Both the position numbers and the translations under genes were made by a program. Positions 1 through 10,270 of a DNA stretch of 64,000 bases are shown here, in pieces (position 1 is the stretch's first letter; each line of letters starts with the position of its first letter). Below the pieces are notes generated by a model that ran no database searches, was not told the origin of the DNA, and was given only the letters and a program-made list of their open reading frames with translations. The DNA is from Antedon mediterranea (taxonomy: Eukaryota > Echinodermata > Crinoidea > Comatulida > Antedonidae): positions 14,058,288 to 14,122,287 of the forward strand of contig NC_092676.1 of NCBI RefSeq assembly GCF_964355755.1, in the 5' to 3' direction.

Positions 1-686
1 TCCAGTATTGCCTAATTGCATGTGGTGTCTCTTCTTTTGTGTCTGGCCATCCTTTGAGGATCATGCTGTGCAGTTCGTTTAGTTCTTTGTCTGTACAACT
101 TTGAAATTCAGCATACCTGACTGGTGATACTGCTATGTATAGTCTGTCATGTTAATTGTGATCGGTTTGATATCTGGTTCTGTGTCTGGTAAGTTAGCAC
201 GGCTTAGTGTGTCACTGATCGCAATTTCTTTGCCTGGTCTGTATGTTACATTAAGGTCATACGGTTGTAGTCTTACCAGCATGTTTTGAAGTCTCATTGG
301 GGCGGAGAGTATTGGTTTTGAATATATAGCTTGCAGTGGCTTGTGGTCACTTTCTATTGTTACTTGGTTTCCAAACACATAGTGATGAAACTTCTTGCAA
401 CTCTGCACTATATTGCCAGCATTTCTTTTTCTATTTGTGCATATCTGCACTCTGTTGGAGTTAGTGCTCTTGAAGTGTACGCAACTGGATGTCCTTGCAA
501 TGGCACACCACCCAGCGCATAGCTGCTTGCATCACATTGTATGGTCACTTCTTTTCGCTGATCGAAGTAAGCTAGTACAGGTGTAGTGCTGTACATTTGT
601 AGTAACTTGTCAAAACTTTGTTGTTGTGGCTTGTCCCAGTAGAAGTCTGTATCTTTGCTGGTAACTTTTCTGAGTGGTGCATCCAC
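1..686 (-). pseudogene. Ty3/Gypsy polyprotein fragment: RT end, RNase H and pre-integrase linker
   Basis: On the minus strand, 686 to about 408 encodes the end of a Gypsy reverse transcriptase and the start of RNase H (motif IQCDASSYALGG, then ALTPTECRYAQIEKEMLAI). A second frame, about 420 to 133, continues RNase H with HHYVFGNQVTIESDHKPL and ends DTLSRANLPDTEPD. A third stretch, 130 to 1, reads as the linker that normally precedes integrase (CTDKELNELHSMILKGWP). One frame change lies at 408-450 and a stop follows DYT near 133, so the copy is dead as shown. The upstream protease and most of RT are missing at about 690; the integrase would lie beyond the left edge. Family assignment rests on the RNase H motifs and their order. 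Confidence 0.85.
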
Positions 687-847
687 TTCACTAAGATTAG
701 GTATAATTTTTTTTTAAAGAACTTTAAAAAATAACAAAAAGACTAAAGGCACATAAATACGGCAAATTTGTTCTACTTTTTAAAATGATGCAACGTAAAA
801 ATGGTAAACAATAATGTTAATAAACGAAATGAAATAATATAACTTTT

Positions 848-1136
848 TCTTTAATTAGCAATTTGAGTACAAAAGGTTTGAGGTGTGGAGTATGTAGATA
901 TGGCCTATGGGACCCCGAAATGGCAATTCTTAAGTGACGGGTCCTGTTCAATTTTAGGGGGGAGCCACCCAAATTATCCCTAAAATTGAATTTAATTAGC
1001 ATATCGAGTACATCGATCAAACCAATTCTAAAATGTTCTTTTAACTATCAGGAATCAAGATCCATATTTATAATTCTTAAGTGACCAATCCTGTGCTAAA
1101 TTAACTTAAGAACGCACTTAATTAGTGCTAATTAGA
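848..1136 (+). repeat. Left long terminal inverted repeat
   Basis: Pairs with 13262-13552 in reverse complement over about 290 bp with scattered mismatches. Shared words include CTTAAGAACGCACTTAATTA, the run of G/C around AATTTTAGGGGGGAGCC, and GTACTCAAATTGCTAATTA at the outer edge. The ORF at 817-1020 is only a shadow of this repeat. Confidence 0.8.
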
Positions 1137-1496
1137 CTTTTATTGCCGTTACGCAATAAATTTGGTAGTAGTTGCTGTTTCTAAAACGCAGTAGACAAAC
1201 AACAATTCCACAGTACGAACATCAGGTATATTCGTTTTATTTTAGCTGGCTTAACACAATACCACTGCTTACCGGCAAGCTGGCTTAACAATACCACTGC
1301 TTGCATCGGTTATAACCTTCAATCTACGTTAACACTGTTTTATACACTGTAACACTTGTCCAACTGGTAAACAGTAACTTACTAACATAGATTCTGCATC
1401 TCCGTTGCCTTTTATAAGCGGACACATTTGTTATGCAAATTAACAACTTTACGGCTGACTATAGCCAACAACACCGCATGGTGTATAACAATATAG
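1137..1496. other. Spacer with two short direct repeats and one minisatellite unit
   Basis: No coding potential seen. The words AGCTGGCTTAACA and ATACCACTGCTT occur twice at about 1245-1300. A single 46-bp unit (1446-1491) matches the array at 6985-7490. Confidence 0.6.
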
Positions 1497-2095
1497 TCTG
1501 AGAAATGGATCAATATAGTGCACATATTTTACCATTGGTCTTAATATGATTTTTGTGTGTGACATACTTTGGTACATCTGAAAACCCGATTCTTAAGTGT
1601 TGTGAGTGCTGGGTCTTGGGGTCAGAGGTCAATGACCTACTTTTTGACCCACATTTTACCAATATTTTTAGTTTATGGCACAGGACATGTTAACGTACAT
1701 TAATTTCTTTGAAATTAGGCTCAAATTAAAGCTGATGAATTATACTAAACATTGATTTTCATTAAAAGTCATTTCAGTCATTATTTTACAAAATATTTGT
1801 AAAATAAACCATTTTTTTTTAATATCAATAGGTAAATAATATATTCTTCAATATTTTTCGAGCAACTTTTAAAAACTGCTCCTGTCATATAGGAGTGGAT
1901 GTAAAAAAAAAAATTTTAATTTGTGTTACATTGTGACCGTGTATACGTAAAATAACAATTTTCACTCATTTTTTAATAAAAATTGCAAAAAAATGCTATC
2001 TCGTGAACTACTTGTCGTACAACGATAAAAAGCCAATGGTGATATTTATATTCATTGTAATAGAAACTTTTATCATTAACCAACTATAAATGACT
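1497..2095 (+). repeat. Left arm of a long imperfect inverted repeat
   Basis: Reverse complement of 5250-5700 joined to 6778-6962. The first 190 bp (from GGATCAATATAGTGCAC to CACAGGACATG) pair with 6778-6962 and the rest with 5250-5700; the right arm is split by the nested element at 5701-6777. The arm ends about 85 bp short of the stop codon of the PIN-like gene. Confidence 0.85.
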
Positions 2096-2180
2096 AAAAA
2101 ATAAAAAAATGTATATCATTTTTAATATTAAATTCAAAATTTTGCTTTCAGAATTATGCACATACGGTTGATTTTATTTT

Positions 2181-4172
2181 CTAGTCTTCCATCTCATCCT
2201 CACTGTGCAAATCATCTTCATCCAATACCATTTCAGGGCACCTACGTCCTTTATACCATTCAATTTCAAATATCTTCCCATCACCACTTAGTTTCCAACC
2301 TCTGTTATTTGGTTCAATCTCCATTGGATTTGTCATTATGGCATTCCTCCATATTAGTGCGACATAATTTGTCCTCTCAATTTTTTGGCAAAGCACTGAC
2401 TTGCAAGGTGGTAGGCATGTTGGATCAGATGTCTTGATCGTCTCAAGCGGATTCTCTCCATCCTGTGGTGCATATATTTTATCGAATATTTCTAATCTTG
2501 CCTTGTTTACTTTCTTCAATTTTGGTCTACTGTACATAGCACATACAAATTCTTCTAAAATATCTGAAGTGCTATCTCTAACATTTTCGGACAATCCAAG
2601 TTGATTAAATGCCTCAGTATATCGTCTTGATTGAACCATTAAATCATAGGGACGTAGCTTTCCTTTCCGCAAAAATGCAGCAGTGTAGTCGCATCCAGTA
2701 AATGCGTGATACGCAGGTAAAGCAGAACAAACCGTTGGTCCTATGCTTGTTGCTATTTTGCTAACGTTAATGACTCTTCGTGAGTTTTTCGAAGATAGTC
2801 CAACATCCATTAAGATGGATACTTTTAGTGTGGAAGCAAAATACAAGAGCAATATGAAAACATCTGTGTCACTTGCTCGAACAACACAAGTTGATGGTCT
2901 TGGAATTTGCTCAGATACATATCTGGCATGAAACATGATGCGGGTATCTGCCTCTAAATGATCACAGGCAAGCTCCTGTACAAAATTTCGATGCATTTTT
3001 CCGTCAAAAACTTGATATCTGTAGCAATTCTTTCCAATAGCAAAGTAGAATATGTGATTATTCAGTACTTTAGCATAGCTGTCATGTTGCCATTCATCTT
3101 TTAGAAATTCCACTAAAGCATTCTTGAAATTGGATGACAGTAGAGAGTTCATGAAGTCAGTGGGTCGCTTTTGTTCGCCACCTTTAATGATAAATGCTCC
3201 TTCATTATCCCCACGTGAGGCCCTTTCCAGATCTTTAATACTTGGACTGATATCATATCGATCGCATATCAGATGTATTAAAGGACATTTGAATGTACAT
3301 GCTTTTTCCATAATCACTCTAGCTATTCCAGCGAATGAGAAAGGCAATGTTGGAAGTGTTCTAAAGAAGAACATGGCATCAATAAGGTATACATCAGCGC
3401 TCACCTGACCAATATATGGTTCAGATATTTTCTCCAATTTATCCATTAAAGCTGATTTCTTGGTTTTGTTCATTTTACCATCATAATGACACAGTGAAAT
3501 TGGAACTGCTAGTAATGGATATTCAAGGAGAATTTGAAGATCAATATTTTGCTTTGTTGGCAAAAACAACAACCGTCCAAACAGATCTCTTGTACATCGT
3601 ACTTCCTTAACTTTCAGATCTTTTGTTTTAACTTTCATTTTAACACTGTCATAAGCAAAGTTCTTGACTTTGTTTCGTTTGATAGGTTTCTGAAACCTTT
3701 CAGGACTTGTCTTACATTCACTGATGAAACTGTCACTCCGTTCATTGCCTATTTTGTAAAATTTCAACATATCATTTGCTGCAGTCGACGATGACGCTCT
3801 TCCAGTTTCAACACTGTACAGATTGTTGTTGTTGCAACTCGGATCAAACGGATTTAAGGTTACTTTAAAGCATTCTACAATCTTGTTTAGATCCGAATTG
3901 TCCCTTTTAATACGGTTAGTATTCAATTCTTGTGATACTTCATCTCTGTTTTTTAAACCAGCATACTCCATCAGACTACCAACTATGTTGGCACGAATAG
4001 GTCTTGTTAACATCCATCTTCGTCGTGTTGCCTCATTATTTGTAAAAGCTGCAATTCCAGTATGTCTGGAAGCAGCATCTTTGTTGACTGTTTGCTCTAG
4101 TGTTAAGTCAACTGGACTTCTGGAAAAGTGTTTTGAAGTTCGTCTAATAGAAATCGCCCCATTTTCCAGCAT
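2181..4172 (-). CDS. PIN/FEN-like nuclease-family protein of a DNA transposon
   Basis: An intact 663-codon minus-strand gene, the only full-length native gene left in the transposon. The last 400 residues carry the features of an uncharacterised PIN/FEN-like family: VYLIDAMFFF (residues 261-270), CDHLEADTRIMFHARY (403-418), a SDTDVFILLL strand (434-443) and GCDYTAAFLRKGK (493-505). Spaced acidic residues of this kind (LID, EAD, DTD, GCD) are typical of metal-dependent PIN/FEN nucleases, so a nuclease role is likely but not shown. The first 180 residues are basic and unrecognised; the C-terminus is acidic (DEDDLHSEDEMED). The start at 4172 lies 6 bp from a large palindrome (4178-4753) that must hold its 5' region. 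Related decayed fragments lie at 31953-32350 and 58335-58700. Confidence 0.7.
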   Translation of the reverse strand: MLENGAISIRRTSKHFSRSPVDLTLEQTVNKDAASRHTGIAAFTNNEATRRRWMLTRPIRANIVGSLMEYAGLKNRDEVSQELNTNRIKRDNSDLNKIVECFKVTLNPFDPSCNNNNLYSVETGRASSSTAANDMLKFYKIGNERSDSFISECKTSPERFQKPIKRNKVKNFAYDSVKMKVKTKDLKVKEVRCTRDLFGRLLFLPTKQNIDLQILLEYPLLAVPISLCHYDGKMNKTKKSALMDKLEKISEPYIGQVSADVYLIDAMFFFRTLPTLPFSFAGIARVIMEKACTFKCPLIHLICDRYDISPSIKDLERASRGDNEGAFIIKGGEQKRPTDFMNSLLSSNFKNALVEFLKDEWQHDSYAKVLNNHIFYFAIGKNCYRYQVFDGKMHRNFVQELACDHLEADTRIMFHARYVSEQIPRPSTCVVRASDTDVFILLLYFASTLKVSILMDVGLSSKNSRRVINVSKIATSIGPTVCSALPAYHAFTGCDYTAAFLRKGKLRPYDLMVQSRRYTEAFNQLGLSENVRDSTSDILEEFVCAMYSRPKLKKVNKARLEIFDKIYAPQDGENPLETIKTSDPTCLPPCKSVLCQKIERTNYVALIWRNAIMTNPMEIEPNNRGWKLSGDGKIFEIEWYKGRRCPEMVLDEDDLHSEDEMED

Positions 4173-4177
4173 CGCTC

Positions 4178-4753
4178 ACGCTATTTTGTATGGATCGAGC
4201 GGGATGCATGCTAGAGCGGATATACATTTTTTGTTTATATATATTTTTAATTGATATTTTTTAGGAACTAGATTATTTATGTGGATATTTTTTATTTGGT
4301 TAATAAATATTTATTGTCAATCATTAAATTAATTTTTTTTTTTATTTCACAGGTCTCGGAGAAGGACTGTGTCTGTTCAAAATGGCCATTTCTAAACACG
4401 TTTAAATATTATATTAGGCATAATATTATATAAGGCATAATATAATAATTTACTTCTACAGTACATATAAATAGAGGTAAATTATTATATGCCTAATTTA
4501 ACATTATGCCTAATATAATATTTAAAAGTGTTTAGAAATGGCCATTTAGAACAGACACAGTCCTTCTCCGAGACCTGTGAAATACAAAAAAAAATTAATT
4601 TAGGCCTAATGATTGATAATAAATATTTATTAACCAAGTAAAAAATATCCACATAAATAATCTAGTTCCTAAAAAATATCAATTAAATCTATATAAACGA
4701 AAAATGTTTATCCCGCTCTAGCATGCATCCCGCTCGATCCATACAAAATAGCG
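4178..4753. repeat. 576-bp palindrome beside the PIN-like gene start
   Basis: Arms of about 275-285 bp (4178-4455 and 4467-4753) are near-perfect reverse complements around a short AT-rich centre near 4460. Matching landmarks are the GATGCATGC-containing outer ends, AGGAACTAGATTATTTATGTGG, and AGGTCTCGGAGAAGGACTGTG near the centre. It begins 6 bp upstream of the PIN-like start codon, so one arm is presumably the 5' UTR and promoter. The mirrored promoter on the right drives nothing recognisable now. Confidence 0.85.
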
Positions 4754-5249
4754 CGACCGATTTCATCAAAAGTATAGCTCTAGCGGCGCGCCATACAAAA
4801 TACCGGAAGTTGATTTTATCGCGACCAATTTCAAGCGCGACCGATTTCAGACGCGACCGATTTCATCGTAAACCAGGCGGTTTTGGATGTTTTATTCTCA
4901 CTCCTTTTATATCTACACATGTGCTCGGTCTTATTTATCTTCCTTCTCTGCCGCCCTCTATCGGACGTTATGTCTTGTATATTTGGAGGGTTACAATAAT
5001 ATTAAAGGTATTCTAAAATTGCATGGTAAGTATCTATGGATAAAGTATGATATAATGAATATATAAAGCAAACAAAATGTAAACTTACACTTCAATTCAA
5101 TTTACAGAAGTTTAATGAACTACAAATACATGACATGGATGACAGAATAAAAACTTTCAACCAGTAAAAAAACTTACAAGGTCAAAGGGTTATTCCATTA
5201 TTTTGTAATAGTATAGATCAATATTTACATTTCTATTAATTTTTAAACC
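4754..5249. other. Unpaired spacer with GCGACCGATTTCA short repeats
   Basis: The word GCGACC(A/G)ATTTCA appears four times within 4752-4865. The rest is AT-rich and holds no recognisable gene. Confidence 0.5.
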
Positions 5250-6962
5250 TTATAGTAGATTAATGATAAAAGTTTCTATTACAATAAATATAAATATCAC
5301 CATTGGCTTTCAATTAATGCAAACTTTATCGTTGTACGACAAGTAGTTCACGAGATAGCATTTTTTTGCAATTTTTATTAAAAAATGAGTGAAAATTGTT
5401 ATTTTACGTACACACGGTCACAATGTAACACAAATTAAAATTTTTTTTTTACATCCACTCCTATATGACTGGAGCAGTTTTTAAAAGTTGCTCGAAAAAT
5501 ATTGAAGAATATATTATTTACCTATTGATATTTAAAAAAAATAAAAATATCAAATTTACCCAAAAAATGAAAAAAATGGTTTATTTTACAAATATTTTGT
5601 AAAATAATGACTGAAATGACTTTTAATGAAAATCAATGTTTAGTATAATTCATCAGCTTTAATTTGAGCCTAATTTCAAAGAAATTGATGTACGTTAACA
5701 CCTCCTGTGGGTGTCACGAAACCTAAGACCACGAAAGCTAAGACCCCCTAAGACCTAAGATCACGAAAGCTAAGACCCAAGACCTAAGATTACAAATATT
5801 TATCTTTCGCACCTGCCTTGTATTTTAACTCCCAACATTTATTCTGAATACCACACCTTAGAATTGGCACTTTCATGAAAAAGAATCACATAAAAAGTAA
5901 CAAATACATTTTTAAATTGATGGTTTTACAGACGTTTTTCTCGCACACAAAATGACTAGCCTAGAAGTAGGCCTACCCCATGTTCAATGTTTTTGTTTCT
6001 ATGGAACGTCAAAAGAGCAAAAATTATATAGAGGGCTGAAAACTCTGTGGAGTCCATCTACAGTGTGGATGGAATGTAAAATTGAAATTGTAATGATAAT
6101 AGTATAACCATGCAAGTACGAAGAAATAAATACTGGCAAATAAATTTTAACTTAAAAATTATGATAAGTTTTTTTGTTTCGTTTTCTTTCTGTTTTTATA
6201 CTTGTACTATTATTGTTGCTCTTTTGGCGCTCCATAGAAACAAAAACATTGAGCATGGGGAGCTCGAGGAGTTACATTACAGTATACAAAGAAACACGTC
6301 TGTAAAATCATCAATTTAAAGGATTTATTTATTTGTTATTATGTGTTTCTCCTTCTGAAAGTACTTATAAGTCCTAATTTTAATGTGTGGTATTCAGGAT
6401 AAAGTTAGTCAACAAATTTGGAGTCAAAATACAAGAAAGGCAGGTGCGTAAGAAAAACATTCTCTGAACCAACACATTGGAGTAAATATATACCAACAAA
6501 CAACCCGTCAAGTTTGTTTGTTATAAAGAAAAAATATACATTTACTCAACGGGCGAAAATAATGTGAGTTTATCCATGTTTTTGCGGTGGTATTAAATTA
6601 TATTTATGGTAATAAATGAAACCTACTGTGTTTAAAATTATGTATGGATAAACAAGTATTGTTTTTAAGCTGTAGTATATCTTAGAATTTGTAATCTTAG
6701 GTCTTGGGTCTTAGCTTTCGTGATCTTAGGTCTTAGAGTGTCTTAGCTTTCGTGGTCTTAGGTTTCGTGACACCCCATGTCCTGTGCCATAAAATAAAAA
6801 TATTAGTAAAATGTGGGTCAAAAAGTAGGTCATTGACCTCTGACCCCAAGACCCAGCACTCAAAACACTTAAGAATCGGGTTTTCAGATGTACCAAAGTA
6901 TGACACACAAAAATCATATTAAGACCAATGGTAAAATATGTGCACTATATTGATCGGAACCT
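5250..6962 (-). repeat. Right arm of the long inverted repeat, interrupted
   Basis: 5250-5700 and 6778-6962 together are the reverse complement of 1497-2095. The uninterrupted left copy reads straight through CACAGGACATG into TTAACGTACA, which fixes where the 5701-6777 element entered. Confidence 0.85.
5701..6777. mobile_element. Nested non-autonomous element with terminal inverted repeats
   Basis: The ends are mirror images: GGTGTCACGAAACCTAAGAC followed by repeats of CACGAAAGCTAAGAC at 5709-5790, and their reverse complement at 6690-6771. A second inverted pair lies inside (the GTTTCTATGGAACGTCAAAAG block near 5995 against the CTTTTGGCGCTCCATAGAAAC block near 6220). No coding region is present; the 69-codon ORF at 6110 is chance. 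The inner pair also occurs in the element at 26411-27233. Confidence 0.8.
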
Positions 6963-6984
6963 ATTGATCCATCTCTCAGACTAA

Positions 6985-7490
6985 TACTTTACGGCTGACT
7001 AAGCCAACAACACCGTATGGTGTATAACAATACTTTACGGCTGACTAAGCCAACAACACCGCATGGTGTATAACAATACTTTACGGCTGACTAAGCCAAC
7101 AACACCGCATGGTGTATAACAATACTTTACGGCTGACTAAGCCAACAACACCGTATGGTGTATAACAATACTTTACGGCTGACTAAGCCAACAACACCGT
7201 ATGGTGTATAACAATACTTTACGGCTGACTAAGCCAACAACACCGCATGGTGTATAACAATACTTTACGGCTGACTAAGCCAACAACACCGCATGGTGTA
7301 TAACAATACTTTACGGCTGACTAAGCCAACAACACCGCATGGTGTATAACAACACTTTACGGCTGACTAAGCCAACAACACCGTATGGTGTATAACAATA
7401 CTTTACGGCTGACTAAGCCAACAACACCGCATGGTGTATAACAATGCTTTACGGCTGACTAAGCAAACAACACCGCATGGTGTATAACAA
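6985..7490. repeat. 46-bp minisatellite, 11 units
   Basis: Eleven head-to-tail copies of a 46-bp unit (506 bp in all) that includes CTTTACGGCTGACTAAGC and CACCGCATGGTGTATAAC. Units differ mainly at one C/T site (CACCGCATGG or CACCGTATGG). The matching position outside the left inverted-repeat arm has a single unit (1446-1491), so the expansion is on one side only. Confidence 0.95.
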
Positions 7491-7691
7491 TACGGTACTA
7501 ACTTTACTGTAGCAACATGGCTCCCTTGTCAGGATGACTTTTATACTAAATCCTGGCATAAACATACAATCTAAACTTTTAAAGAATAATAATAAAATAT
7601 AATAAATAATAAACGTTTTATGGTGAAATTATTAGTATATGTTTTTTAGTCATTACACAAAATTATAAGGCTCCCTGACGGGGATGGACCT

Positions 7692-8660
7692 CTATTTATT
7701 AGATTCATCCAAATCGTTGTTAGCTAAGAGTAGCAGTAGCTTGTGAATTGGCCGCTCCAAGTAACCTCTTTGGTGATGCAACTTAACTTTCCTAACGAGA
7801 CCATCATGGTCGGTGAAGACGTTTACAACCAACCCAAGTTTCCAACTGTTTCTTGGTGCATTGTCATCTTTGATGAGGACCACGTCACCCACATGCATAT
7901 TACGTCTGGTACAATTCCAAGTTTTTCGAGGTTGTAACGTTGACAAGTATTCGTTCCTCCATCGGCTCCAGAATTGGTTGGCCATGTATTGCACTCTTCT
8001 CCATCTTCGTCTACAATATAGATCTGCAGATTGAAATACCCCAGGTGAAGATGGATCAACAATATTGTCTATAGACAAAGGTCTGGCGTTTACGATGTTC
8101 TGGACTTCACTTTGAACATCCACCTTCCAAGCATGCCATCTTGATGTCAGCTCCGGATTCAACATGTCATCCCAATCAAGGTTCTCTTTACATAGAGTTT
8201 GAAGAATTATCTTCCCAACTATCAGGACAGGAGCTGCAAACCCAAATTGATCGTAATTAGAGCTGATGGTTTTCAAAACATTTCGTCTTGTTGTAGGAAG
8301 GTCGTTGAGCTGCACTCTAAACTTGAAATTGTCGCTTTCGACACACCAGGATACACCAAGTACTCTTTCCATCGGTAATGAATCAGATTTTATATTTAAA
8401 TCAAGCAAGGACTTTCCACGTTCAGATTTTGGTATTACGTCCAGTACGTCTCGACTGTTAGAGGTCCATTTATGAAGCCTCAAACCTGCATCGGCACCCA
8501 AACCAGTACTACTTTTCATGAGAGCGATGGCGTCTTTGGGAGAGCTTACTGACTTGATACCATCAAGTGGTGTTTCTTGGATAAGCAGTATATCTGTGTT
8601 TTGATCATTGCACCTTGAAGATTTGTCTTTGCTTGGTTGGGTTACGTAGACCTCTGACAT
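7692..8660 (-). pseudogene. BEL/Pao retrotransposon polyprotein, internally deleted
   Basis: The 322-codon open frame joins two distant parts of a BEL/Pao Pol. Residues 40-185 match the peptidase-A17/RT-connection region (GLRLHKWTSNSRDVLDVIP; then VLGVSWCVESDNFKFRV and NYDQFGFAAPVLIVGKIILQ). From about residue 190 the frame jumps to the C-terminal DUF5641 region after integrase (NQFWSRWRNEYLSTLQPR; MHVGDVVLIKDDNAPRNSWK). RNase H and the integrase core are gone, but the deletion preserved the frame. The remainder of the element, including LTRs, was not identified. It lies within the larger composite transposon, on the same strand as that transposon's genes. Confidence 0.85.
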
Positions 8661-8886
8661 TTAGCGAAACACAATGCAAAGTATTGCTTGCCATATTATT
8701 TGAAAGTTATTTGCTGTTAAGATAACGTTATGTATACTGGTATAGATGATATAAAAAAAGCGGAAAAAAAAACTTCCAATGCTAAAAAAGGATCCAACAA
8801 GATAACTCTTGCATAAAACAACCCGCTATTTTTTTTTCTTTCTAAGATTTCTTTTAGGTGTTGCTTGATTTCCTTCCGATGTCATG

Positions 8887-9430
8887 TTTTGATTTTGGTC
8901 TTGGTCAACATTCTTGGCTTTTTTTAACCTTTGTATTTTTATCACTTTTACTGGTAGAAGCATCAAAGTAATCGGTTACTTTTTTTTGTTCCTGCTCTTC
9001 ATTACTTTCTTTGGTATTTTTTGTGATCAAACCATCATTAATGGTACTATCTTCCTTTTCATTTGGCAGACTTTTATTTCCATTCTGCACACAATCAAAT
9101 GTTTCCTCGTCACTTTTCTCCACACTGCTTGAATCGCTCACGCTAAATACACTTTTATTGATTTTTCCTTCTTCTATCTCGCGTAAGTTTGCACTGTCTT
9201 CTCTCTGTTCTTAAGGTCTAGATACCTCGTCAGCTTTATTGCCAACAAATGATTCCCACATTTGATTGATGTAAGATCCTGGTGATCCGACAGAATTTGA
9301 TTTGTTTTAATTTGGACATTTATTTTTCATATGCCCTTCCTGGTTGCATTTGAGACAGATAGCATCTGCTCCTTCTTCTTCTTCTTCCTCCAATTTAGTG
9401 CAAACTTCAGACTTGAAGACTATAGCACTT
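8887..9430 (-). pseudogene. Gag/ORF1-like fragment with a CCHC zinc knuckle
   Basis: Reading the minus strand from 9430, an acidic run (EEEEEE) leads into one zinc knuckle, CLKCNQEGHMKNKC (about 9314-9357), then a stop. The same frame continues with SVGSPGSYINQMWESFVGNK, another stop, and a long acidic/lysine-rich tail (9141-8905, rich in E, D, S and K). A single CCHC knuckle with acidic flanks suits a retroelement Gag or LINE ORF1. Two in-frame stops make it a pseudogene. Which neighbouring element it belonged to is unclear. Confidence 0.55.
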
Positions 9431-10270
9431 TGGTGGGATGTGGTACGAGTGAGTTAGTTTTCGTAAAGAACCCCCTTAAATGATTTAAAAGTTGGTGCCT
9501 TTACAGTTGATTCTGCTAGGATGTTCCAATCTCTTGACGTTCTGGGAAAGGACATCCGATGATAGTCCCGACTTTTGAGCGTGGAATACTATATGCTTGG
9601 CTGTTTTCTGTGCGAGAAGGGGCAGTGAGGTTTTTGGAGCTTAAGAATTTGTCCATATCAATTGCAACAAGGTTGTTGTGTATCTTGTAGAACATTGATA
9701 GTCTTTAGAGTTGACGTCTTTCAGCCAGGGTTTTCCAAGATAGTTCGTGGAGCATGGCACTGACACTGGCTGTACGTTCATATCTACCGAGAGTGAATCT
9801 TGCAGCACGGCGTTGAATTTTCTCTACTTTTTTCTTTAGAACATCTGTGTGGGGGTCCCAGACTACACTTCCATATTCCAGGATTGGTCGTACAAGTGAT
9901 TTGTAGGCTTGTTCTTTTACTTTGGGGTTTTTGATATTTATGTTACGTCTGAGGAAATTCAGTGTGTTATTTGCTTTAGCAGCGACGTTTTCCAAGTGTT
10001 TATTCCATCTGAGGTCATTGGAAATTGTTATTCCTAGATACTTTGCGTGGTCTACATGTGCAAGTCGGTGACCATGGAGGGTGTATGGGTACTTTATGAT
10101 GTTTTTCTTTCGTGTGATGGTTATGATTTGGCATTTTTCGGGGTGGAATTCCATCATCCATTTTTTTTCCCAGTGTGATAAGGTATCCAAATCCTTTTGC
10201 AACAACTTCGCATCTGCTTCGTATGTATGAGATCGAGTTGGAATTTTGTTAACCATCGTGCATAGTTGAT
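9425..10270 (-). pseudogene. LINE reverse transcriptase C-terminal fragment
   Basis: The minus strand encodes the thumb and C-terminal part of a CR1/L2/Jockey-group RT: WMMEFHPEKCQIITITRKK, HAKYLGITISNDLRWNKHL, then AYKSLVRPILEYGSVVWDPH and VEKIQRRAARFTLGRY. Beyond the first stop (9705) the frame resumes with SMFYKIHNNLVAIDMDKF and ends near 9430. The 5' portion is missing, as is usual for LINE insertions. It interrupts the transposon partner gene and is fused to it in frame at about 10265. Confidence 0.85.

Noticed and set aside
817-1020. Matching 67-codon ORFs at 817-1020 and 13374-13577
   Set aside because: They are the two transposon TIRs; similarity comes from the inverted repeat, not from a gene.
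2156-4254. Several plus-strand ORFs of 60-143 codons across the PIN-like gene
   Set aside because: They are antisense shadows of the 663-codon minus-strand gene.
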